NCBI GenBank assembly: GCA_022565395.1
Contig: JAIUMV010000017.1
Span: 1 to 64,000, forward strand
Direction: 5' to 3'
Source of the DNA: Marinobacter sp.
GTDB taxonomy: Bacteria > Pseudomonadota > Gammaproteobacteria > Pseudomonadales > Oleiphilaceae
DNA: 64,000 bases
Part shown: in pieces, positions 39,111-48,050 of the stretch
Layout of the letters: every line of letters begins with the position of its first letter
How positions within the stretch are numbered: the stretch's first letter is position 1
Program-made: the position numbers and the translations under genes
Notes under the pieces: generated by a model
The model's database searches: none
What the model was told of the DNA's origin: nothing
The model's input: only the letters and a program-made list of their open reading frames with translations

Positions 39111-39208
39111 ACTTGCGCCCCCCGCCAAACCAGTTAGTCTTAGGTTAAAGCGCGGCAGCAAGACGCTCAAACGATGAATTCTGGCCCTTTAATTCAAAAA
39201 AACTGAAC

Positions 39209-40126
39209 ATGCATCACGCCATTACCATTGACGCACTGAAAGTACTCGACGCCATTGATCGCCGAGGCAGCTTCGCTGGCGCCGCCAGCGAACTGTTCCG
39301 GGTGCCCTCTGCCATCAGCTACACGGTACAGAAGCTTGAGGAAGACCTCGATGTCGCTCTCTTTGACCGTTCCGGCCACCGGGCGGTGCTGACGCCGGCC
39401 GGCCGCTACCTGCTGGAAGAAGGCCGCACCCTGCTGGAGGCCGCAGAAACCCTCGCCCACAATACCAAACAAGTGGCACAGGGCTGGGAAACCCGCCTGA
39501 AAATTGCATTCAATTCCCTGCTTCCCGCCGAGGCTCTTTTTCCCGCTATTGAAGCGTTTCAGGCGCTCGGTGTGCCGGTGGAGATTCAGTTGATCGAGGA
39601 GGTGTTCGCCGGCGCCTGGGATGCACTGCAGTGCCGTCGCGCGGATCTGGTGGTGGGCGCCGATCAGATGACTCAGCCTGCGGGTCAGTTTGCCACCCTG
39701 CCTCTGGGAGAAATGCACTTTGTGTACACTGTTGCGGCGAACCACCCCCTCACCTCAGCACAGCAGCCGCTGGAAGATGACGTGATTGCCGACTATCCCG
39801 CCGCAGTCGCCGCAGACAGCTCACGCCACCTGCAACCAGGGACCGCAGGGATATTCAGCCGCCAGCGGACACTGACTGTCTCCAACCTGGACCAGAAAAT
39901 TGCGTTGCAAAAGGCGGGCCTCGGCGTAGGCTGGCTACCGGCCAGCCGCATCCAGCGCGAACTGGCCACAGGGGAACTGATAGCACTGGAGGTGAAAGCG
40001 CCACGGCGGCCGGTCACCCTTCAGATGGCCCGTTATCGCGAAGACAAAGGCAAGGCCCTGATGTGGTTCTGGGATACCTTGAGCCGCCCCGGCACCTTTG
40101 ATCGCTGGCTCAGCAAACAGGCATAA
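39209..40126 (+). CDS. LysR-family transcriptional regulator, YhaJ-like
   Basis: 305 residues. An N-terminal winged helix-turn-helix (about 6-65) begins IDALKVLDAIDRRGSFAGAASELFRVPSAISYTVQKLEEDLDVALFDRSGHRAVLT, close to my recollection of E. coli YhaJ. The periplasmic-binding-like effector domain follows (about 92-300), including EEVFAGAWDALQCRRADLVVGAD. YhaJ responds to aromatic compounds, including quinone-like products, and regulates genes near yqjG. Placement divergent to yqjG supports a role in hydroquinone/aromatic response. The effector is unknown. Confidence 0.88.
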   Translation: MHHAITIDALKVLDAIDRRGSFAGAASELFRVPSAISYTVQKLEEDLDVALFDRSGHRAVLTPAGRYLLEEGRTLLEAAETLAHNTKQVAQGWETRLKIAFNSLLPAEALFPAIEAFQALGVPVEIQLIEEVFAGAWDALQCRRADLVVGADQMTQPAGQFATLPLGEMHFVYTVAANHPLTSAQQPLEDDVIADYPAAVAADSSRHLQPGTAGIFSRQRTLTVSNLDQKIALQKAGLGVGWLPASRIQRELATGELIALEVKAPRRPVTLQMARYREDKGKALMWFWDTLSRPGTFDRWLSKQA

Positions 40127-40287
40127 GCTTATGCAAATCTGCCGGAAATCCCACTTCATCCGGGCATTCCGGCAACTCAACTGACGTAACGGCTGGGTTA
40201 TACTCCAGCCATGCTATCGGTGCGGCCCGCCACATACACCGAAAACCTGCGCCAGGGCCGCCAATTCAGACTATCACGGGACACCCT

Positions 40288-41811
40288 ATGCGGCAGTTAT
40301 CGGAACTCGACGCTTCGTTTCTTTATCTGGAAACAGATACCGCCCCCATGCACATCAGCGGCATCTACTTGTTTGACGGCGGCGACAGCGAAAAAGCCGT
40401 GTCTTACAGCACCTTTGTCAGCTACCTGCAGAGCCGCCTGCATGTGGTGCCCTTTTTTCGTGAACGCTTGAAACACATTCCCCTCCATTTGGGGCGGCCA
40501 TACTGGATTGATGACCCGGACTTCAGCCTTGACCGGCACCTGGCCTACGTCAAACTTGGCGCCCGCAACGATGTCGACAACCTGATGGCACTGGCATCCC
40601 GCATCTTGCAGGAACCGCTGAAAAGGGACCGACCGCTCTGGCACATTACCTTTGTCGATGGCATGGCAGGTGAAGAAGGCAAGGACAACAGCTTTGCTTT
40701 GATCGTCAGGCTGCACCACGCAGCTATTGACGCCTTCAGTGGCGAGGAAATCATGGGCAAATTGCTGGAATACCGCCCGGAGCCAGCCGTAATCACCCGG
40801 CCCCGTCCCTGGACCGCAAAGCCAGCTCCGTCGGAAGAGCGGGTGTTACTGCAGGCAACCGCCAACCTGGCACGCAAACCCTTTGCTGTTGCGGCACTGG
40901 CCTATAATGCGGCAGAAGCCACAACCCGCGGCCTGGTACAACGCTACCTGCACAAGCTGCCCCTGCCCTTCCCGCTGTTTGACGCCCCCCACTGCCCCTT
41001 TAACCGGCAAATCACCGCCAATCGCAGCGTGTTGTCCTGCACGGTGGAGCTGTCGCGTCTGAAGACCATCAAGGCAGAGCTGGGAGATGTCACGCTGAAT
41101 GACGTGGTACTGGGTCTCTGTGCCGAGACACTGCGACGCTATCTGGATCAGCAGGGCAGCGATACCCTGCGCCCGCTGGTTGCGATGACGCCGGTTTCTG
41201 TGCGCTCCAAGAGCCTGCGCCGGGCCACCGGCAACCAGATGTCCGCCATGCTGCTGAACCTTGCCACAGATGAGCCTGACCCGGCCTTGCGTATCCGCCG
41301 TATTCACTGGAATGCCATTGCGTCAGAGCCGTACCAGGAAGCCATCGCAGCTGACCGCCTGACTGAGCTGGTCCCCTCCACCATGCTGGCGCTATCAGCA
41401 CGCCTCTACACCGAACTGCAGATTGCCCAGCGTTACCGGCCCGTGTTCAACCTGCCCATCACCAACGTGCCCGGCCCTCAGGTGCCCATGTACCTGCAGG
41501 GCGCGCGCCTGGTACGCCAGTTCAACTCGGCGCCGCTGTTCGACAGCATGGGGTTGGTAGTGGTTGCCGTCAGCTATTCCGGCCACCTGACAATGAACTT
41601 TACCCTGTGTCCGGATGTAGTACCCAACGGGGATCAGCTGCCAACGCTGGTAGAGGAGAGCCTGGCGGCCATTGAGGAAGCCGCTCATCATCTGCCCCAT
41701 CAATCCAGCAGTGAACCGCCTGAACTGAATCAGAACCTGTCACTGGCGGATGAAGCCCTCAATCTGCTGGAAGGCGTGATACAGAAAGCCGTCGCCCGCC
41801 TGCGGCGCTAG
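40288..41811 (+). CDS. Wax ester synthase / diacylglycerol acyltransferase (WS/DGAT)
   Basis: 507 residues of the bacterial bifunctional acyltransferase family, which makes wax esters or triacylglycerols from acyl-CoA for storage. The condensation-like N-domain starts LSELDASFLYLET, and the active-site segment is RLHHAAIDAFSG (His143, His144, Asp148). The usual HHxxxDG ends in Ala here. The NDVVLGLC motif (ND) and the DUF1298-type C-terminus (PVFNLPITNVPGPQVPMYLQGARL) are present. A single gene, convergent with a DUF2057 lipoprotein. Substrate preference cannot be inferred. Confidence 0.92.
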   Translation: MRQLSELDASFLYLETDTAPMHISGIYLFDGGDSEKAVSYSTFVSYLQSRLHVVPFFRERLKHIPLHLGRPYWIDDPDFSLDRHLAYVKLGARNDVDNLMALASRILQEPLKRDRPLWHITFVDGMAGEEGKDNSFALIVRLHHAAIDAFSGEEIMGKLLEYRPEPAVITRPRPWTAKPAPSEERVLLQATANLARKPFAVAALAYNAAEATTRGLVQRYLHKLPLPFPLFDAPHCPFNRQITANRSVLSCTVELSRLKTIKAELGDVTLNDVVLGLCAETLRRYLDQQGSDTLRPLVAMTPVSVRSKSLRRATGNQMSAMLLNLATDEPDPALRIRRIHWNAIASEPYQEAIAADRLTELVPSTMLALSARLYTELQIAQRYRPVFNLPITNVPGPQVPMYLQGARLVRQFNSAPLFDSMGLVVVAVSYSGHLTMNFTLCPDVVPNGDQLPTLVEESLAAIEEAAHHLPHQSSSEPPELNQNLSLADEALNLLEGVIQKAVARLRR

Positions 41812-41847
41812 GGGCTGCAGGCACACCCGGCGTGAAAAGGGCGGAGG

Positions 41848-42441
41848 TTATTCGAAAGTCCAGCGCAGGAAAGCCCGCCGCTCCTCTTCCGTCGCCTGCT
41901 GCCAAAGCTGCTTTAGGGCGCCAAGGGTATTCGTGTCAGCCGCTGGCGTCACAGCGACCTGATCGGCAGGCATGGCTTCTGCCACAACACGCCCTGCACT
42001 ATCCAGGATCTGCGCGCTGAAGTTGGCTGCCAGCACCTGCGCCTCACGGTGATTGCTCGCGCGGGGCAACTGGAAGGTATAGGTTTCCCCCGCCACGGCA
42101 TCCAGTGTAACCACCAGCAGGGGCGTCTCCACCACATGTACCGGTGACTCATCATTGCGGGTTATCTGGCCTTTCGCCCAGAGAGTATGGTGCACAAACT
42201 CAATCCGGTTAGGTCCCGGCAACAACTGGTAGTCCAGTGCAAGGTCCTTCATGAGGAAATTGCCCATGGCCTTGTCGTTCACCCGCTTCACATTGATGCT
42301 GCCGGGTGCGGCCAGCATGGCCGGCTCAACGCCGCCTGCCGTCTTACCCTCCCAAGTCTTGACCGGACCAAGGGCTGCGGCACAGGCCGACAGGCCGACA
42401 GCCCAGACCATAACCAGCAAAACCCGGTTAAACCTTTTCAT
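41848..42441 (-). CDS. DUF2057 (YccT/CsgI-type) lipoprotein
   Basis: 197 residues from an ATG with strong GGAGGG upstream. The lipoprotein signal ends LSAC at Cys20. The body matches the DUF2057 layout: NFLMKDLALDYQLLPGPNRIEFVHHTLW, a TYTFQLPRASNHREAQ segment and a C-terminal LKQLWQQATEEERRAFLRW like the tail of E. coli YccT. YccT/CsgI is a periplasmic protein linked to curli inhibition. Here it is lipidated, and I see no curli genes, so the function is open. Confidence 0.78.
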   Translation of the reverse strand: MKRFNRVLLVMVWAVGLSACAAALGPVKTWEGKTAGGVEPAMLAAPGSINVKRVNDKAMGNFLMKDLALDYQLLPGPNRIEFVHHTLWAKGQITRNDESPVHVVETPLLVVTLDAVAGETYTFQLPRASNHREAQVLAANFSAQILDSAGRVVAEAMPADQVAVTPAADTNTLGALKQLWQQATEEERRAFLRWTFE

Positions 42442-42558
42442 CTGCCCTCCAGAACTGTGAAATATTGTTGAATTAGGCACCAAATGAGCTAATGTAGAAT
42501 AGTTGACCAGCGTTGCCTACAAAACAAACAACAATAATCAGAGGCATGAGGAGGGCGC

Positions 42559-42765
42559 ATGGAACATTTGCACCACCGCACCGGCGAGGCCGGTAATATT
42601 CCTTTCCGCAGCAGCCGGTTTTTCTGTGTCGGCGGCAAATGGTACTTCACCACGCGGGAAGGGTTTGACAGCGGGCCTTTCGCCACCCGACTCCGGGCGG
42701 AAGACGGCCTCAGACGCTTCCTGCACGTGGTAAGTCTAATGCCACAGGAGGTGCGCGCTCACTGA
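42559..42765 (+). CDS. Small 68-residue protein, DUF6316-like
   Basis: The ATG has GAGGAGGG at proper spacing, so the frame is probably real. The sequence reads HHRTGEAGNIPFRSSRFFCVGGKWYFTTREGFDSGPFATRLRAEDGLRRFL, a compact Arg/Phe-rich domain. It resembles the small DUF6316 family seen in marine Gammaproteobacteria, as I recall. No signal peptide or membrane span. Divergent from the DUF2057 lipoprotein and convergent with pgpA. Function unknown. Confidence 0.65.
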   Translation: MEHLHHRTGEAGNIPFRSSRFFCVGGKWYFTTREGFDSGPFATRLRAEDGLRRFLHVVSLMPQEVRAH

Positions 42766-42774
42766 ACCTTCCAA

Positions 42775-43272
42775 TCAAACAGGGAAGGGGATAACCCAAC
42801 GATCCAGGGCATAGAGCGCTGCCAGCGCCATGAAACCGGCCACCACGTCATCCACCATAATGCCTGTGCCGCCGGGTATGCGTGTGTCCATCCATTTGAT
42901 GGGCCAGGGCTTGACGATATCGAAGAACCGGAACAGCACGAAACCCAACACCACCCCCACCCAACTCACCGGCATCAACCCCAACACGATCCACATACCC
43001 ACGAATTCATCCCAGACGATGCCGCCGTGGTCATGAACCCCCAAGTCCCGCGCTGTTTTGTCACATAGCCAGATGCCCAGCACAAACGCTACCGTTACCA
43101 ACAACCAGTACAGCGGCAGTGGCAACCAGAAAAACAGGCCCCAAATGGGAATCGCCGCCAGGCTACCCCAAGTACCCGGGGCCGTGCGTACCGCACCACT
43201 ACCAAAACCAAAAGCCGCCAGATGAACAGGATGACGCAGGAAACCTGCGGGGATGGGGGTGTTTTTGCTCAC
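42775..43272 (-). CDS. pgpA: Phosphatidylglycerophosphatase A
   Basis: 165 residues starting with GTG that overlaps the thiL stop (GTGA). It is an integral membrane enzyme with several hydrophobic spans and the family segments GTWGSLAAIP, HDHGGIVWDEFVGMW and GTGIMVDDVVAG, which carry the conserved acidic metal ligands. It dephosphorylates phosphatidylglycerophosphate to phosphatidylglycerol. Last gene of the rib-nusB-thiL-pgpA cluster, the order also seen in E. coli and Pseudomonas. Confidence 0.94.
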   Translation of the reverse strand: MSKNTPIPAGFLRHPVHLAAFGFGSGAVRTAPGTWGSLAAIPIWGLFFWLPLPLYWLLVTVAFVLGIWLCDKTARDLGVHDHGGIVWDEFVGMWIVLGLMPVSWVGVVLGFVLFRFFDIVKPWPIKWMDTRIPGGTGIMVDDVVAGFMALAALYALDRWVIPFPV

Positions 43273-44213
43273 GATTGGGCTCCAAAGTGATCGTAACCGT
43301 GGGGCATTACTGGCTGACCATCCAGCAGGATATCAGCCCCGGAAGAGACCTTACCAATGACCGTGCAGACTTGCGGCGCCTCTCGCGCCAGGGCTTCCTG
43401 CAGGCCTGGGGGCAAGGTAAAACACAACTCGTAATCATCCCCGCCGTACAATGCCAGTGTCAGCGCTTCATCCCCGACGCTCGCCCGTAGGGCTGGCGTC
43501 AGGGGAATGGTGGCACTGTCAATGCTGGCTCCCACACCCGAAGCCCGGCAGATATGGGCGAGATCTGCCAGCAGCCCGTCAGAAATATCAATGGCTGCCG
43601 TCGCCCTGCCCTGCAACCACTGCCCCAGCGCCAGCCGCGGCACGGGGTGATGGTAGCTGGCCAATAGCTGTTCGGCCCGGGCATCAGGCGCCGGCGTACT
43701 CAGCCAGTGCAGGGCGGCCGCCGCGTTGCCCAAAGGGCCAGAAACACAGATCAGGTCGCCAGGTCTGGCACCGGAACGCCGCAAGCCCTGACCTACTGGA
43801 ACCAGGCCATGAACCTGAACGCTGAGAGCCAGTGGGCCGCGGGTAGTGTCGCCACCGGCCAGCCGCATACCGAACGAAGTGGCCGCGTGCTGCATACCAC
43901 GCGCCAGCGCTTCAAACCAGTCAACCGAGGCTTCAGGCACGGTGAGTGCGAGGGTAAAGCAGACCGGGGAAGCGCCCATGGCAGCCAGATCACTGGCGGC
44001 CACGGCAAGGGCGCGCCAGCCGAGTTGTTCCGGCGCGTAACCGGTGGGGAAATGGACCCCCTCCACCAGGGTGTCCACGGAGAAGGCCAGCCAGTGGCCT
44101 GGAGGGATCGCCTGCAAGGCACAGTCATCGCCCACGCCCAGCACCAGTCCCGTGCCGGTATCCGAGCATGACAGGGGTGCAAAAACCCGTTCAATCAGCT
44201 CGAATTCACCCAT
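43269..44213 (-). CDS. thiL: Thiamine-monophosphate kinase
   Basis: 314 residues of the PurM/ThiL ATP-binding family. GEFELIERVFAP begins the protein, followed by GVGDDCALQ, SVDTLVEGVHF and the DLAAMGASP metal/nucleotide segments; AAIDISDGLLADLAHIC lies near residue 210. It makes thiamine diphosphate, the cofactor of IlvB in this window. The ATG overlaps the nusB stop (TAATG), and its stop overlaps pgpA, so three genes are coupled. Confidence 0.95.
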   Translation of the reverse strand: MGEFELIERVFAPLSCSDTGTGLVLGVGDDCALQAIPPGHWLAFSVDTLVEGVHFPTGYAPEQLGWRALAVAASDLAAMGASPVCFTLALTVPEASVDWFEALARGMQHAATSFGMRLAGGDTTRGPLALSVQVHGLVPVGQGLRRSGARPGDLICVSGPLGNAAAALHWLSTPAPDARAEQLLASYHHPVPRLALGQWLQGRATAAIDISDGLLADLAHICRASGVGASIDSATIPLTPALRASVGDEALTLALYGGDDYELCFTLPPGLQEALAREAPQVCTVIGKVSSGADILLDGQPVMPHGYDHFGAQS

Positions 44214-44686
44214 TATTTGGCGCGGGTCTCTGCCAGCCGCAAGCGGCGGCTGAGCTTATCCAGAATACTATTGACGAATTTGTGACCTTCAGTGCCGCCA
44301 AAACGCTTGGCAAGCTCAATGCCTTCGTTGATCACAACCCGGTATGGCACGTCGACACGATGTTTTAGCTCGTAAGCACCAATCCGCACAATCGCCAGCT
44401 CCACCGGGTCCACTTCTTTGAGTGGCCGGTCAAGAAACGGCGTCAACGCCTCATCCAGCATAGGCTGTTCACGATACACGCCCTGCAGCAGGTCACGAAA
44501 GTAGGCTCCGTCAACCTTACTCATATCATTGTCCACAATGAACTCAGCTTCGATATCCGTGATGGAGTTTTTGCTGAAATGGTGCTGGTACAGGCCCTGC
44601 ATCGCCAGCACACGGGCACGGCGACGGTCACCGGCTTTAGGCTTGCCAGCGCCCCCAAGGGGCGCGTTTTCGTCCACTACTGACAT
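44213..44686 (-). CDS. nusB: Transcription antitermination factor NusB
   Basis: 157 residues of all-helical NusB fold: [18 protein letters not shown] at the start, [27 protein letters not shown] at the end. NusB with NusE binds boxA RNA for rRNA antitermination; a boxA element is present at the left edge of this window. The ATG overlaps the ribH stop (TGATG). Confidence 0.95.
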   Translation of the reverse strand: MSVVDENAPLGGAGKPKAGDRRRARVLAMQGLYQHHFSKNSITDIEAEFIVDNDMSKVDGAYFRDLLQGVYREQPMLDEALTPFLDRPLKEVDPVELAIVRIGAYELKHRVDVPYRVVINEGIELAKRFGGTEGHKFVNSILDKLSRRLRLAETRAK

Positions 44687-45162
44687 CAGGCACCCAGCTT
44701 CTTGAACAGGCTGACCATTTCCAGCGCTGTGATGGCAGCTTCAGCACCCTTGTTGCCGGCCTTGGTGCCCGAACGCTCAATGGCCTGCTCGATAGAATCC
44801 ACCGTCAGCACGCCGAAGGTCACTGGTACGTCTGTCTCCAGGCTCACGGCGCCCAGCCCGCTGGAGGCCTCACCCGCCACATATTCAAAGTGGGGCGTAC
44901 CACCGCGGATGACCGCGCCCAGAGCGATAATGGCATCGTAGCTGCCAGTTTCTGCCACACGCTTGACCGCCAAAGGCATTTCGTAAGCCCCGGGCACACG
45001 TACCAGGGTGATATCGCTGTCGGCAATACCGTGGCGACGCAGGGTATCCAGAGCGCCTTCCACCAGGCTTTCCACCACAAAACCGTTAAACCGGCCAACC
45101 ACCAGGGCGAACCGGCCACTACAGGCGGTGAAGTCGCCTTCAATTACGTTGATTCCAGACAT
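44686..45162 (-). CDS. ribH: 6,7-dimethyl-8-ribityllumazine synthase
   Basis: 158 residues from [11 protein letters not shown]; 14 upstream codons in frame are not part of the family. It condenses the pyrimidine from RibD with dihydroxybutanone phosphate from Rib[31 protein letters not shown] and [17 protein letters not shown] are the family's active-site segments. It forms icosahedral shells in many bacteria. It lies 44 nt after ribBA and is coupled to nusB. Confidence 0.95.
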   Translation of the reverse strand: MSGINVIEGDFTACSGRFALVVGRFNGFVVESLVEGALDTLRRHGIADSDITLVRVPGAYEMPLAVKRVAETGSYDAIIALGAVIRGGTPHFEYVAGEASSGLGAVSLETDVPVTFGVLTVDSIEQAIERSGTKAGNKGAEAAITALEMVSLFKKLGA

Positions 45163-45206
45163 TCTTTGCTCCTCTACCGGGCCGCCTTCGGCCCGATGAT
45201 CCATTA

Positions 45207-46319
45207 TCAGGGGTTATAGGGAAGATACTCCACCACTTTCAGATCAAAACCGGAAATGGCCGAAAACTTGATAGGCGCGCTCAGCAGGCGCATTTTGCCA
45301 ACGCCCACCTCTCGCAAGATCTGCGAGCCGGTACCCACAGTAAAGTACACGCCGGAGGAGCCTTTGGCAGAGCCCTGGCTGTCGTTGCCAAAAAATGTAC
45401 GGATGCGCTCTTCCAGATCGACAGAATCCTCGCCACTGTTGAGCAGTACCACCACGCCCTTGCCTTCATCCGCCACTTCCTTCAGGGCACGATGCAGGGG
45501 CCAGCTGTGCGAGCCCTCACGGCGAGCACCCAGCAAGTCACGCAGCGTGTCGGTGATATGCACCCGCACCAGCACCGGATCATCCGCTCGGATATCGCCT
45601 TTCACCAGCGCCAGATGAGCGCCACCCTGTATGGTGTCCCGGTAGGTACGCAGGTTGAATACGCCGTACTCAGTATCCAGGTCATACTGCTCCACCAGCT
45701 CGATGGTGCATTCGTTCATGGTGCGGTAGTGAATCAGATCAGCAATGGTGCCGATCTTGAGATTGTGCTCCTGAGCAAAAGCCTCCAGATCCGCACGCCG
45801 GGCCATGGTGCCATCGTCATTCATGATCTCGCAGATCACTCCGGCCGGCTCGGAGCCCGCCAACGCGGCCAGATCACAGGCGGCCTCAGTGTGACCGGCG
45901 CGACTGAGTACACCACCCGGATCAGCCATCAGAGGAAAGATATGTCCCGGCTGCACCAGGTCCGCCGGCTTGGCGTTGCGGGCCGCAGCCGCCTGTACGG
46001 TTCGGGCCCGATCGGCGGCAGAGATACCGGTAGTGACGCCCTCGGCAGCCTCAATAGACAGGGTAAACTTGGTACCAAAACCCGAGGCGTTCTTCTGCAC
46101 CATCAAGGGGAGCCCCAACTGCTCACAACGCTGGCGGGTCATGGGCATACAGATAAGACCGCGCCCGTACTTGGCCATGAAATTGATCGCCTCGGCGGTG
46201 CAGAACTCCGCTGCCATCACCAGGTCACCCTCATTCTCACGGTCTTCGTCATCCATCAGGATGACCATTTTGCCCTGGCGGATGTCCTCAATGATTTCTT
46301 CGATCGTGTTCAATTCCAT
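45207..46319 (-). CDS. ribBA: 3,4-dihydroxy-2-butanone-4-phosphate synthase with degenerate GTP-cyclohydrolase-II domain (RibBX type)
   Basis: 370 residues. The N-terminal DHBP synthase (1-205) is complete: [22 protein letters not shown]-equivalent [13 protein letters not shown] and CEIMNDDG. The C-terminal half has the length of GTP cyclohydrolase II but lacks the zinc-binding pattern C-x10-C-x-C; the equivalent region reads [22 protein letters not shown]. It therefore probably provides only RibB activity, like the RibBX variant known in Proteobacteria. A separate ribA would be needed elsewhere. Confidence 0.92.
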   Translation of the reverse strand: MELNTIEEIIEDIRQGKMVILMDDEDRENEGDLVMAAEFCTAEAINFMAKYGRGLICMPMTRQRCEQLGLPLMVQKNASGFGTKFTLSIEAAEGVTTGISAADRARTVQAAAARNAKPADLVQPGHIFPLMADPGGVLSRAGHTEAACDLAALAGSEPAGVICEIMNDDGTMARRADLEAFAQEHNLKIGTIADLIHYRTMNECTIELVEQYDLDTEYGVFNLRTYRDTIQGGAHLALVKGDIRADDPVLVRVHITDTLRDLLGARREGSHSWPLHRALKEVADEGKGVVVLLNSGEDSVDLEERIRTFFGNDSQGSAKGSSGVYFTVGTGSQILREVGVGKMRLLSAPIKFSAISGFDLKVVEYLPYNP

Positions 46320-46352
46320 ACGAATTGCACCTTAACGTTGTAATACCAGTGG

Positions 46353-47468
46353 TTACTGGCGCCGGAGAATCCAGCGCAAGTCCTGGCCAATCTGGCGGCG
46401 ATCGGCCACTTGCCATTCAATTTTCTCTGCCATGGTCTGTAGCGGCAGGTTCACTGTCGGACGGCCTGCACTGCCAAGAAATACCGGTGCCTGATAAAGC
46501 CAGAGCTCATCAGCCAGGGCCTGCTCAACAAAAGCCCCCGCCAGGGTTGGCCCGGCTTCCACCAGCACCTCGTTAATACCCAAGTCGCCCAGTACATCCA
46601 GTGTCTGACCAAGATGAATACCGGTGGCCGTCCAGTCAACGCCGGTCAGGCTGATCCCCAGCGCCGCCAGGTTTTGGGCGCTTGCGGTGGGGATGGACTG
46701 GGAGGCACAGAATACATGCACGTTCCCACCCCTGAGAATAGTGGCATCTACCGGTGTTCGCACATCACGGTCCGCGATGATCCGTAACGGCTGCCGGGAT
46801 GGCTCAGTGGCCTGACCGAGATCTCCCAGTTCAGCGCGCCGCACCGTCAACGAAGGGTCATCCGCCAGCACCGTGCCGACACCCGTAAGAATGGCGTCAC
46901 TCATGGCTCGCAAACGCTGCACGTCGCGCCGCGCCTCCGGACCGGTTATCCACTGGCTTTCACCCGACGCCATGGCGGTGCGGCCATCGAGGCTGGCAGC
47001 CACCTTGACCCGCACCCAGGGCCGCCCGGTGCGCATGCGTTTCATAAAGCCGGGGTTCAGGGCTTCCGCCTCTGCCGCCAGTACGCCGACAGTGACCTTG
47101 ATGCCGGCATCCCTGAGCAGCTGGATACCTCGCCCTGACACCACCGGATTGGGGTCTTCAGTCGCCACCACCACATGGGCCACACCCGCATCAATCAACG
47201 CCCTGGCGCACGGGGGGGTACGGCCATAATGGCTGCAGGGTTCAAGGGTTACGTAGACCGTCGCACCACAAGCCAGATCACCGGCCCGGCTGAGGGCGTG
47301 GATTTCAGCGTGACTCTCTCCGGCACGCTCATGCCAGCCTTCCCCAACAACTTGCCCTTGCCGCACAACAACAGCGCCAACACGGGGGTTGGGGTGGGTG
47401 GAGTAAAGACCGCGGCGCGCCAGTTGTATGGCTCGCGCCATCATGGCAGTGTGCTCTGGGTTGACCAT
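46353..47468 (-). CDS. ribD: Bifunctional diaminohydroxyphosphoribosylaminopyrimidine deaminase / uracil reductase
   Basis: 371 residues from an ATG that overlaps the nrdR stop (TGATG). The deaminase domain has zinc ligands in SHAEIHAL and PCSHYGRTPPC (about residues 50-85); the reductase domain (about 145-365) has KVAASLDGRTAMASGESQWITG. It does two steps of riboflavin synthesis. In many relatives ribE (riboflavin synthase) follows; here ribBA comes after only 33 nt. Confidence 0.95.
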   Translation of the reverse strand: MVNPEHTAMMARAIQLARRGLYSTHPNPRVGAVVVRQGQVVGEGWHERAGESHAEIHALSRAGDLACGATVYVTLEPCSHYGRTPPCARALIDAGVAHVVVATEDPNPVVSGRGIQLLRDAGIKVTVGVLAAEAEALNPGFMKRMRTGRPWVRVKVAASLDGRTAMASGESQWITGPEARRDVQRLRAMSDAILTGVGTVLADDPSLTVRRAELGDLGQATEPSRQPLRIIADRDVRTPVDATILRGGNVHVFCASQSIPTASAQNLAALGISLTGVDWTATGIHLGQTLDVLGDLGINEVLVEAGPTLAGAFVEQALADELWLYQAPVFLGSAGRPTVNLPLQTMAEKIEWQVADRRQIGQDLRWILRRQ

Positions 47469-47989
47469 CACTCTGCCTTGGCTGGAGGGGTGCCTGCGAG
47501 CGCCTGGGCAACATCTGTGGGGTCATTGCCCTCGCCCAGATTCACCGACAAACGCTCAATCTCTTCCTTGAATTCGTTGATATCCTGGAAGCTGCGGTAT
47601 ACCGAGGCAAAGCGCACATAGGCCACCTTGTCCAGCTGACGCAACTCGGTCATCACTTCTTCACCCACCTGCATGGACTTGATTTCGCGCTCGCCGGTGG
47701 CCCGCAGGCGGAATTTAATCCGGTTGAGGGCTGCTTCGATCTCTTCGATACTGACTGGGCGCTTTTCCAGCGCTTTCATCAAGCCGGAGCGCAGCTTTTC
47801 TTCGTCGAAGGGCTGGCGGGTGCCATCCTGTTTTACCACCCGAGGCATGACCAGCTCTGCGGTCTCAAAAGTGGTGAAGCGCTCCCGGCAGGACAGACAC
47901 TCGCGGCGCCTGCGAACCTGGTCACCTTCAGCCACCAGGCGTGAGTCGATCACCTTGGTGTCGGCCTCTCCACAGAATGGACAGTGCAT
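47468..47989 (-). CDS. nrdR: NrdR, transcriptional repressor of ribonucleotide reductases
   Basis: 173 residues. The N-terminal zinc ribbon uses Cys3, Cys6, Cys31 and Cys34 (MHCPFC...CLSCRERF), then an ATP-cone domain (about 48-138). It senses ATP/dATP and represses nrd genes; none are in this window. It lies between glyA and ribD, a common proteobacterial order. A GC hairpin (48013-48018 with 48031-48036) lies between glyA and nrdR. Confidence 0.97.
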   Translation of the reverse strand: MHCPFCGEADTKVIDSRLVAEGDQVRRRRECLSCRERFTTFETAELVMPRVVKQDGTRQPFDEEKLRSGLMKALEKRPVSIEEIEAALNRIKFRLRATGEREIKSMQVGEEVMTELRQLDKVAYVRFASVYRSFQDINEFKEEIERLSVNLGEGNDPTDVAQALAGTPPAKAE

Positions 47990-48050
47990 AACTCCGCCTC
48001 CTCAGGATAGTACCCGGCACCCTCACAGATGCCGGGACAGGTGCTTGCGC

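Noticed and set aside
38055-42765. yqjG-lysR-WS/DGAT-DUF2057-small protein as one new multi-gene system
   Set aside because: Genes alternate in strand and have separate starts; apart from the yqjG/lysR pair nothing shows that they act together.
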